DNA of 64,000 nt, from positions 13,071,501-13,135,500 of the forward strand of contig NC_087258.1 of the NCBI RefSeq assembly GCF_037042905.1. Reading direction: 5' to 3'. How positions within the stretch are numbered: the first letter of the stretch is position 1; every line of letters begins with the position of its first letter. Below the pieces are notes generated by a model, which saw nothing but the letters and a program-made list of their open reading frames with translations, did not search any database and was not told where the DNA came from. The translations under genes were made by a program, and so were the position numbers. This document shows positions 37,301-49,300 of this stretch, one piece after another. This DNA is from Lytechinus pictus (taxonomy: Eukaryota; Echinodermata; Echinoidea; Temnopleuroida; Toxopneustidae).

Positions 37301-40300
37301 CTTCTTTCTCCAGGTTGGCCTGTAACTCTTCTGCAGAAAGCTTCAAAAACATAAATAACAATACAAATATATGTAATAAACAATTTAAAAACACTAATAC
37401 TCTCAAGAAGAGTAAAATAAAATTTCGGTATTTTGAAAATGACAAGGATTGCTTTCCAAAAAGCACTTTTATGATTTCTAGAAGAAAGCATTGTATACAG
37501 TTATAAAAATGATTTCTCACCTCTAATAGAAATTCCTGCTGATATAAATAAATATACCTTTTTTGAGGGACTAAGTCTTACTATTGTTCATTCTATTAAT
37601 CTTTTTGTGGGCATTAAAGAAATGAAGGGGGGAACAGACCTTTGCTGATTGACTTTTTTTGCTAGCCTGTAAGATAACATTACACCAATCAAAATACCAA
37701 TTCTAAAACAACTGCGAATGCATTGCTGACCAGTAAGAAAGAGACCAGCTACATTTTGGGAAACTAACAGCCCTTTGCCGAATTACTTTTCTTGCTGGCC
37801 TGTATGAAAACATTAAACCAGTCAAATACTGATTTTCACTTGCCTTGGCTGCAAACAGATTGCTGGTAAGAAAGGCAGAAACCAGCTAAATTAAGTAGGG
37901 GGGGGGGAAGGGGCAAACACCCTTCGCCAAGTTTTCCTGCTTGCCTGTATAACAGTACACTCGTCAAAATGTTGATTCTCGCTTACCTTTGCTGCGAATG
38001 GATTGCTGGTGAGGAATGCAGACACCAGCTGGACGGCTCCCTTACGGACGATACTAGACTTGTCTCTGAGACGACCTACTGTCAGCTCCATGACTGTGTG
38101 CTGGCGAGATAGAGGGATAGCACGTTCACGGCACAGATGAAGCCAGACCTGCAGGGCTCGACTGCGGCTGAATGCATTCACATCATGAATGTGGTCCTGA
38201 GGAGGAGGAACATTGGGAGAGCGCATATCAGAATTCATAAAACCTTTTCCGTTTGAGACATTTCTTAGCGCACATCTTAATTTCAGAATAACGGAGTTGT
38301 GATTTTGTATTTGGTGGATTTTTGCCGGCCCTCACGGTTATGTCCCTTCTATTATGTCCACTTCTACCATGGCCAACTTTACGTCAGGGTGGACATCCCC
38401 TTTGCCTTTAAATGAATATCCCTGACATAGCATCTAGAACTGTTTACATGCTTGAATACCCAAAGTACGGTTGCAAGTGGCATCTTAATTCATGCAGTGG
38501 AACTGTGAAGTTACTCACCTCAAGTTTGTCAAGTAGTTGATCCCTTGCCGTCTTGGCCTTACTGTCAAGCTGTTCTTTGCTCAATACCTTGATGACGATC
38601 TCTCCTATCACTCCCAACACTCCATTACGCATGGTATAGGACTGCAATGAAAAGTTTGGTACATGGCATCAAAATTAATAGCAAAAGCTTATCATATCTA
38701 TTAATGTAAATATGCAAATACTCAAAAGAAAGGTCAACATCTTATGCCTAAAAAAAAAAAGGGTCTGGAAGGGCCGATTTAGCCACTTTAAAACCCCATT
38801 TATTGATTTGAATGGGCTAATATTTTGTGTAAATACTCCTTGTAGCATACTAACAAATTGCATAACGTATGCATTTATTACTTACTATAAATCCCTATGT
38901 ATTATTTTTTGTTTTTTCTATCTATGTACTTTCTTTTCTTTGCCGAAATTTGCCAACAATATTATCATGACCAGAAAGGCCAAGTAAACAAATTTATTTT
39001 GATCTGGAACAGAGAAAATTATCATATTGATTGAATTTCGGCTTAAAATTCAATTTATGTATGGATTTTCACATGAAATCACGTTTTGAACAATTTGTGG
39101 TTGGTCATTTAGGTAAAAACCAAGGTGTAGCAAATTTGGTCTTAAAAGATATGCACGGCTCTAAAGAAAAGTCATGAAAGTTGCAGCAAGAAATTCTTGC
39201 ATTATTCATCACAAAATATCAACCTTATAAAGTTCCCTGACAAAATGCTATACTTATTTTTTATCAGAATCTTTTGGAACAAAATATCTATGTATACAAA
39301 CATCTAGGCCCCTTAACACAAAGCTATCAGACACTTCAAACAGAAAGCTAGATTCTAGAAGAAGTAATTCTGCTTGTAACTACAGCTGAAAATCATCTAC
39401 TTTTATTCAACTATGGGATAGTACCAATATTTTACATCTCCATCGAGATATGATAGAGGACTGATACAAGGCAGCACAGCTTCTGGAACCCTTTCAGCCA
39501 TCTCGACCAGTAATAAAGATTCTATAAGAAATAATTTTGATTGTAACCACAATCTTACCTCTCCATCTAGATGAGATAGAATGAGACTGATACAAGGCAG
39601 CATAGCATCGGGAACCCTTTCAGCCATCTCAACCAGGAAGCTAGCGTAAGAACGGGTACCGCTGTTATCCCTTGTCAGGTCCTGTGAGTCTAAGCTTCCA
39701 ATCTCCCTGAAGAAATATATAGAAAATGTATATTTTTAAAGATATAACTGAGCTTTAAGACATTATTGCTCCAACAACAATGTGTCATTTCAAGCCTTTT
39801 GTTGTCCTACTGGTGTTGGCAACTTTCAAAATGTGCAAGGCTCTGATCTTTGTTTTCTCCTTAAGAAACATTACCATATCTTCACAATACTGTCAGACAT
39901 CACCCTTTAATAACATTTTTCGTTAGACGACTAGTTTTCAGATCTGACAGCTTTCTTTGATTATGATTGGCTGTTCATTTGGTAACTGTCAGATAAAACA
40001 TCCAACATTCATGAAAACCTCATGAGCTCTTACATGTAAGTTAAACTCAACTTTTTTATATTCTAAAAATACTGTATTGACACAGAAATTTTCATTTGGA
40101 ATATGATTATTTTTCTTTAAATAATGTAAACCTTTCCAGCTTGACATGGTATACAAGTATACAGAGCTGCCAACCTTAATTGTGACAAAAAAAATGTATT
40201 CTTCGTTTTTTTGTCCTATTTTTAAACCTAAAATCCTATTTTACTCTAAAATTTTGAGAAACATACGAAAAATCATCATTCTTACGAGTTTAGAAAAATT

Positions 40301-43300
40301 CCATTTCTAGGGGGGAAACATTTTACTAAGGTTTTGTTCCAAAAGGAGATAAATCCATGAAAAATGAATTTTCAAAAATGCTTTAAGGGGGCTTATGGCA
40401 TTCAAAATGCTAAATTTTGAAAAAAAAATCAATTTGATTTTTTTTATTTTATTTGATTTATTAATATCTAGAGAAGCTAAATCCTGAGTTTGGGTATAAA
40501 AAATGCACTAGAAATACCCTTAATTACCCAATTTAATACCCCTAATTAATTTCTTTTGTATGCTCTATAAATAAAAAAATGCCATATTTACTTTCAATCT
40601 TTGAACTGTCATATTTTCTTTATTTGCCAATCAATTACAGTGAGTAAGGTATCATTTGAAAGAGCTTTTTCTGTTCTCAAAGAAACACTCAATGTTGCAG
40701 TGTTTGCTGCCATCTGTAGGTGAAGTTTGTCCAATATCAGCACATGTTGGAGCAGTGATTTGCCATCCTTGCGATCGTTCATACAATTTTCATCAATATG
40801 CCTAAAAAGGGACAGAAATACGTAAAAAAACGAAAAGGATTCAATGGAATCCCGTGGCAAGACATCAAAAAGGCCAGGAAAGAGGAAAACCAAGATCCAC
40901 CACCCCAGACAGCTTCAGAAAGGAAGCTAAAGTTAAATAACTCTCCTGCTGCACTAAATTCCAAGCCCGGTCCCACTCATACCAATCCGCGTCAGGCTTT
41001 GGAGGGGAATTATATCATCAGTGGACCTCTTCTGGCAGCTGCCCTTCAAAAGGCTCATGTGTGTCCAGGAGGTGAGATATTTATAAATCAGGCATTATTT
41101 ATGTGTTAAACATCTAATCTAAAGTAATATTCATTATTATTTATGAATTTTTTGTGTCTTATTGCAGCCAGGCAAAGCTAACTACTGCGCAGCGAGGTCT
41201 TATTTTTGTGGTCAATATTTTAGCATCAAAATTCAAATGTAAACAAGTTAAAACTGCATTGGAATTTGAAAGAGAACCATGAATGGATTGAAGTTGATAG
41301 ATATTTTGTAAAAAACGGTATGGATTGTGATTTTTAATTTGTATTTCAAACTCAAGTGCATACTACTGCTCATGGCAAACAATGTGCCCGGCATGGCATC
41401 ACGTCGCCATGGCATTGGTGCACATTCCATCACAAGAATGTGATAGATTACCAATTAGTACTTTGCATGATAGAACAAGGCTGAACATAATCTTTATGAA
41501 ACTGTCATGCAATATTGACAAGGGATTATTGTAATATGAATAAACTCATGAACATGTGTTTGCATGGTGTTAATATTTCAGGATACCTCATCCCTCTCGA
41601 AGACGAGACTAAGCGACGTGGGCTGAATACCAACATCGTTCTCCGGTGTTCTGAGTGTGGTGCCGAGTTCTCGTTCATGACTTCAGAAAATGTCTTTAAA
41701 GGCCATCGAGCTGGCAAAAGTGCCAGTATTAATAGGAAGGCAGTCCTGGCAGCATCTGAAGTTGGACTGGGGAGAGTGGGCTTGGCGGATCTCTCCAGCA
41801 TCATGGGACTGGCACCACCACCTGAACAGCGGAGCTATCAGCGGCACTTGAAATGTGTGGCAACAGCTTCTGATCAGGTGATTAGATAAGTTTGTTATAA
41901 GCTAATTTTCATATGTGATGCAGTGTTCATGTTAAGACAATAATCTCATACTGAGCCAGTCAAATATCTGAATAATTATAAAATCTAGATCTTATCTTAC
42001 GGATAGAGTATAAAACATCAATCATGCAGTGTATAATGTATTTTTTGGCCAAAAAAATCTTTATGACCTGTGCTGATCAAATATCAATCTTGTAACTAAT
42101 TCTTGGTGGGTTTTCTTCTTTTTTTATATTACAGGCATCTGAGGAGCAAATGAAGGAGGCTGCGAAGCGCCTGAGGGACAAGGCCAGAGAAGAAGACCCC
42201 TCAATTGGACCCGAGGATATTGTGGATGTGGCAGTTTCATATGACGGTACATGGCATAAGCGTGGGCACACGTCGAATCATGGGGTGGGGGTGGTGATAT
42301 CATTAGATACTGGGGAGGTTTTGGATCGGGAGGTTTTATCAAAAGTATGTAAGGAATGTAATGCACGGAAGGGATGGGATAGGGAGGGGGATAGGTATAA
42401 GAAGTGGAAGAGTGAGCATGAGTGTTATGGGGGTCATAGTGGGTCTAGTGGGGCTATGGAAGCAGCAGGAGCTAAAATATTATGGAGTAGGGCAGTAACT
42501 AAACATAAATTAAGATATAAATACATGTTAGGTGATGGGGATAGTAGTGCTTTTAAGGGTGTAGAGGAGATCTATGGGGATGGGCATAAGGTACATAAGA
42601 TAGAGTGTGTAGGGCATGTAGGGAAACGTATGTATAAGGCATTAGATAAGTATCGTAAGGATAAATCAGGTAAATTGTTAAGTGATGGTAAGAGGGTGGG
42701 GCATACTAAGGGCAGACTAAGGGGAACATCAGATACGCTATCAATAGGAAGATTAAGTAAATTATATAGGGCAACAATACGTAGTTATAGTAATAAGGGG
42801 GCAATAGATAACGAACAAGATAAGGTTAGGGCTGTAGAGAAGATGCGCAAGGCAATACTGGCAATCCTGTATCACTCAGTAAAAATGAGAAATAACAGGA
42901 TACGTCACCAGTACTGTCCCAAAGATGGATGGTGTGAGTACAAAAAGACAGGCAAACAGGTCAACAAAGAGAATCACTTAGACAATGTGTTTCTCAAAGA
43001 GCTGTTGCCTACATTCACGCGACTCAGTAATCCAGATCTCCTTGAGAGATGCCTCCCAGGTATCACCCAGAACCAGAATGAGAGCTTCAATGCTCTCATC
43101 TGGAAAAGGTGTCCTAAACACCTGTGGAGAGGTCCACGTGTTGTTCGCACTGCAGTCAACCTTGCAGTCCTTGCGTTCAACTGTGGCGCAGAGAATGGTC
43201 GCAACAGATTATTTAGACACCTTCGACTCCCAATGGGGGCTCGCACCATTCATGAAGCGCGTAAAAGGGATTATTGTAGATTAAGTAATGCTAAACATAA

Positions 43301-46300
43301 ATCAAGTAAATTAATAAAGAAAATTAGGGAATTGCGTAGGAAAGCTAGGAAAACTAGAGAGCAAGAGGAGGAAGAGAGGGATGGGGGGTCATATGAGACG
43401 GGTGCCTACTAATTACAATGGAGGTCAATTTCGTATACCTACAAATTATATGGTGTATCAATGAATCCATTCGAAATTGACTAAATAATAGCTCCAATAA
43501 ATATGCCATGTATTGTCTTATTAGTAATTTAATTAATTTCCTGTTGTACATATTCCTTCTAGATTTTATCATATTTTCAATTTATCTTCCTGTTGTAAAT
43601 ATTCATTAATAGCTTTATCGAATTTTCAATTTTTTCTGGTGTGTATATATTCATTAATGTTTTTATCAAATTTTAAATTGCAATTTAATTTTTTTTTGTT
43701 TTTGTAAATATGTTCTTTTGTAAATATGTTAACTTGTAAATATGTTTGGATGACAGTATCAAATCTGCCATATCCTCACCAGCATCACTGCCCAAATCAT
43801 AAACATGGTATTCAGGGAAGCCCGGCTACATTAAACAGATATAGACGCTGGTAGCTGGGCTTCCCCTCTTTTTTTTTTTTTTATTATTACAATTTTAATT
43901 GACTAATTAAATTTAATATAATATCAATTTTCATTGTGTATTTTATTTGTAAATAAAGTAATCTGTATATATTGGAAAAGAATTCTATCCTGACAGTCTT
44001 TTTAAAGTTTTTGGATGGTGTGTATGTTGGACGTAGTGCCTGTATGTAATTCGTGTATGCATGCAAATGTATATCTTTTTATTTTCATTGTTTTAACAGA
44101 AGTATGATTTCCAGGTGGTTGATGTAAGTTGGACAAAGATTAAGTGAGAATGGAGAGGTAGATTGAGTCCAAATTTGGAAGGATGATTTGTGAATGCCTA
44201 CTCTAAAACTTGTATGGAGCATTTTCTTAAAACAACAAATTGTTTCTGCATAATTAGCTTTACGAATATTTAATTAGCAAGTCTGAAATATTATTAGTAA
44301 AAAAAATAATATAAAATATAAGGAATTGTTTTCTGACAAAATGGTCCATACAAGTTATTGAAATATCAATAATCAACATTTCCACCAAGTTTCAGGTGGA
44401 TTCTATTACTAGTTTATGAATAAAGACCAGAAAGGGTATTTTTAATGTATTTCTTTATATGCTAATTAGCGCCCTCGGGGGTCGGATTTCAACATTTGAA
44501 AAAAAAGTAGACTATATGTTCTCAACATTCCAAAACATTTTTTCTTATGAAATGTTGTGATAAAAAAGTAATCAACATGACCCACTTAGTCTTCATACTG
44601 CCTTCAACCCCCTTAAAAATTGATAATGAATGCTAGATTTCTTAAATCATGATTTAATTTATAGTCAAGTACTATCATATATATCAAATTGCAACAGCAG
44701 TGGCTAAGGGAAAGTGGTGAATTAAAAAACCTTGATTTACAAAAAAATACCAAAAGTGGATTTAGCTCCTTTTGGAACAAAACTCTTCATATACATGTAT
44801 GTATATGCATGTACCTCATGATCTCGCTGACAACACTCTTAACGCCATACTGAGTAGCAATGGTCTGTACTGATTGAGCTAGAGGTCCAGGAAGGTGCTC
44901 AAAGTGCTGCACCAGTTGTAAGATCTTCAAGGTCCCACCTGCATAATAAAGAGGGCAGAGGTCAGAGGTCAACAAACTCTGAAAAAAAAAGTCAGTGAAC
45001 TTTGGCAGAGTTTGCTTTGCAATGCTACATTACATAAGTCATACCGGAAAAGGGGTTGCCATAAAATTGTGATGAATGCTAGGTAATCTAGGCCAATAAT
45101 GGAAATATACTTTGAAAAGAAGAATTGTGGATGTCAGAATGAAATCTTTTTGATTTATTGGTTCACTTTTTGAAGAGACAACCTAATACAAGTAAGTTTC
45201 GGATTCAACCCTTTTGTATTTATACATGCTTTTATCTTATGAAGAGAGTGTAAGAACATATCCTTTTGAATTTATTCACCCATTCTTTGAAGAGAAGAAC
45301 TAAGAAATGTCGGAATCTACCCTTTTGGATTTACTCATTCACTAAGTTGAATAACATAATTGTAACATGGTTGAAGAGATGAACTATTAAGTGCCAATAT
45401 CTAACCTTTTAGATAATATAGACTCACCTAAGATTAATAACTTTTTAAGAAATTAATATATCAGTCATAATCCATCCTCCTTGTATTCATTAACTCTTTG
45501 AGAAGAACTAATAAGTGCCAGAATCAAGCTTTTTGTATTTACTTACCTAGTACATGGTTGTATCTTTTGAAGAGAAGACCCAAAATCTGTGTGATGACAT
45601 CTCTGGTGCTAAGATTCCTTGTGATCAATGGGTTTTCTAACAGCTTGTAGCAAGTACCACTAACCAGACTGTAAGTTAGTAAACATACATCATAAATATG
45701 TAGGTGTTCGTTGATATTACCGATAATTCAGAAAGTGTAACACAAAATATCTCATTTACAGTCTAATTCTATTCAAATTTTGTCCAACATTCACCCACAT
45801 ATGGATGGAGTTCCCTTCAAAATTCGAAAGTACTTTAGAATAGTATACTCCCAAACAATATATCAATTTAAAATATGTCATTGTGAATCTGATGCAAGGA
45901 ACTATAACTCCTACATTTACTCAAATTCACAAATTGACTACAATTTCATCCTTTCTAAAGTTTACTGAGATTGATGTTCTTCTATTTATGAGATCATAAA
46001 ACATTGTAAAGGCCACTGGCATAAATCCCTGCATCACACCTATTGTTCGGGGGGGGGGGGGGGGGTAACTATTGTGCCATACCCCCCCCCCCCCCGAACA
46101 ATAGGTGTGACACAAGCATTTACGCCAGTGGTAAAGGCATTGTGATCTAGTGATTTCCACTCTCGTCTTTCAATCAGAGGGACTTAGGTACGATTCTTGG
46201 TCATGGCATGTTCTCTTTCACCAAGAAATTTACCCACATTGTGCTGCACTCAACCCAGGTGAGGTAAATGGGTACCTGGCAGGATCAATTCGTTGAATCC

Positions 46301-49300
46301 ACTGGATGACAGGGGTAAATAACAGAGTGCCTCGGAGTATAGATAGATGGCACTATTATTATTGATGTGGAAGAGGTTCGTTGTGGTGATGGATGAAGTA
46401 GAAGAAATAATCAGTTGTCTCACAACAGCGTTCGATCCATCGTGAGACAACTGATTATTTCTTCTACTTCACTATTATTATTATTAGTATGCTATCAGCA
46501 ACAACGTACTTACTTGACAAATTCTCCTTCTACAACTGGAGGATCCCACAGTCTACATATATCAAGTTGGAGAGTCTGTATGATGCATTGAAGAGATTTC
46601 TCCTTTTCACTATCCCAGTCCCACGCACCCGCTTTCACCGTCTTCTTACGTCCCTGAAACACAAAGTAAAAACCCAATGTCCAACAAACACCATGCAAAA
46701 ATTTCAATAGGTAACTAAATATAGAGATGAGGGGTGGGGGAGGATACTGCTTATAGCGGATATTTTGATGACTATTTCCTTGATTGGATACAATAGGAAT
46801 AAAGTTTGGGTGATACAGCACTTCAAGGCAGATTTTATTGTCTAAAACATATCAAATCATAAGACATGGACCTGCCCCGGCTTACAAAGAGTTGCGATTG
46901 ATCCGATCAATCGCAATTACGGACGACCAGCAATGTCAACATGTGCATGTTTGTTCAAAATATTTTCATGAATTGTTTTCTTAAAAAAATTTTAATTGTT
47001 TTCTTAAAAATTTTTTAATTGTTTTCTTAAATTTTTTTAAATTGTTTTCTTAAAAATTCACTGTGCTTCTCTTTGTTTACAAAGTACATTGTGCAAATTT
47101 CCTGTAGAATAATTAATGACGCTGATGGATTTCCATAGAGTTACGATTGATTGGAGCAATCGTAACTCTTTGTAAGACGGGCCCCAGAATTGCCAGATAA
47201 CAAATGTTGATGAAATCTTAACAATCTCGTCTTCACTGTACCTTTCCCTTCATGGTAGCGGTGTCTGTCGAGGGTTTACACGCTTCCGTCTCAAAGGCTT
47301 CGGTCAGCTGGCATAGGATGAATGAAGTCATCTTGGTTGCATTGAGAAGGAGATGTCTGAACTTAGGATCACTGCTCGGACTGTCAATGAACTTGGTAAG
47401 GGCATCCACGTTCCTCGAACATGCTGTAGGATGGAATAGGGATATACACCTTTTCTAGGTTTAAATCATCTTCATCATCTTTAATATGACTTTTATTATT
47501 ATATAATTATCAAAATTATTATAATTATTACTATTATTATTATTATTATCATCTTTTTAGCACTCCTCAAATAGGCAATAACTATTTTCAACAAATAAGG
47601 AATTACATAGTTTGAAAATGGAGAAAATTGATTCTGAATATAACATGAATTAAAATGAATGAAGATTGTTTGATTTAACTGAAACATTGCCAATTTGCAT
47701 TTTAACAGTAATTTCATTGATTTCATTTCTCTTCAATCCGTCAGAAACTGAGCCTAAAACATATGCCGGCTGGGGTTTAAGGAAAGTGTAAGTTATAGCA
47801 AAATCAGACAGTCTCTAATGGGTTCACAAAAGCCTAGAATAGGCAATGCTTATTGTATTATATTCTGAATACAAATGCAATGTAAAATGAAATGAGATAC
47901 TATCTGATGACAACATGGCCTCAGCGCAGAGGACTATCTTTTATTTAGGGGGGAATTCTATTGTTCAGTCCCGTCTCCCCCTCAAAAAAAAAAAAAAAAA
48001 TTAAAGGAAGATAATCATCAGTGCTGACGGCCATGAATGACGAACCTGTCAGGATGATTTCCCATGCTTCCTCCTTGGCATCTTGATCCACACTTGAGAA
48101 TTGTCTGTGAAAAAGGTCAAAGGTCACTTAATCAGTAGTCGCATACAGTAGATCCTGGACTTGGTAACTTCAATGCACATCACAATTGCTATATTTACAA
48201 TGTCTACTTCCTACAAAGTATAATGGTCCTTTTGCAATTTGATCCAATGATAACTTGGTCTAATACCTGAAAGCTAATTACTTCATTTTATCTGAAGATT
48301 AAGATGTCACCTAGCTCAACACTTCCTCCCAAAGAGATGTTAAACGATACATACGGTATGTGTTGTACTGTCTACAGGAATTGAATATTATTACTATTGT
48401 CATTAGGGAGTTTACACCATTTGCTCTAATGACCTTTAGTCCGATACTCTACGATTTTGTCACATCAGGGAGGGGGTGTTGTTTAATAAAATCTGCTCTG
48501 GTAGTAAGTTTGGCATACATGTATCTTTATCATGAAATACGAAATTGAGAAGTTACAAACCAAGTGTAGACTATAGATTACATTCATTTCGAGTTAATCA
48601 AGAAAACCTTAAATGATTTTTGTGTATACATGCTCAATTAGGATTGTGGTGAGAATTCCTATTACTTTGGGGCACTTTCAGATATAGATTACACACACAT
48701 ACATGTAGGCTAATGTACCGGTTCATGTATAAATATAAGCAGCAATTCCCAATGTTTACTTAAATCTAGCCAAGTGACTATGTAGTATGGACTTGGGTCA
48801 TTCTCACATACGTATAAATTACCGTACTGAATATACTCATTATCACTGGCATTGTAATCATTTTCACCTGAGAAGACTGTAGAAGCTATCAAAGTGATCC
48901 AGAATCATGAACGATCCATCGTGATGAAGGGATGATTTACAACCTGAAAAAAGGAACAAACATACTGTACATGTAAACTTTGCTTTGATCTCCAAATCGA
49001 ATGCAATAATCAATGTAAAAATTGTTTAATTTGCAAGGGCTGCTCAGGGGACCGTTTCATGAAAGTTGTGAGCACTGACAAGTTGTCTTTCTCCGACAGT
49101 TACCATGGTAACATTCGGAGGCCAGTGATTTCACTGAAATTGTCAGCGCTGACAATTTAGTCAGTGCTGACAACCTTCATGAAACACCCACCAGAACTTC
49201 TAATGTGTACCACTTGGTGCATACATGTATGACATAAGAATTTGGTATTCATTGATGCAAAAGTCAAAACCAAAGACACAATACTTACTACTTACATACT

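Larger units (their letters stand above)
40331..44783 (+). mobile_element. TIR-bounded Mutator-like DNA transposon in NCAPD2 intron 7
   Basis: Terminal inverted repeats GTTTTGTTCCAAAAGGAG-x-TAAATCCA at 40331-40357 and its complement at 44757-44783 (one mismatch over 27 bases). The element is ~4.45 kb and carries a three-exon transposase on the plus strand, opposite to NCAPD2. No matching target duplication is visible immediately outside. A hAT-like end CAGAGCTGCCAACC lies at about 40162, so an older element may surround it. Confidence 0.75.

Noticed and set aside
42974..43284. Antisense and alternate-frame ORFs within the transposase exon
   Set aside because: Shadows of the transposase coding frame.
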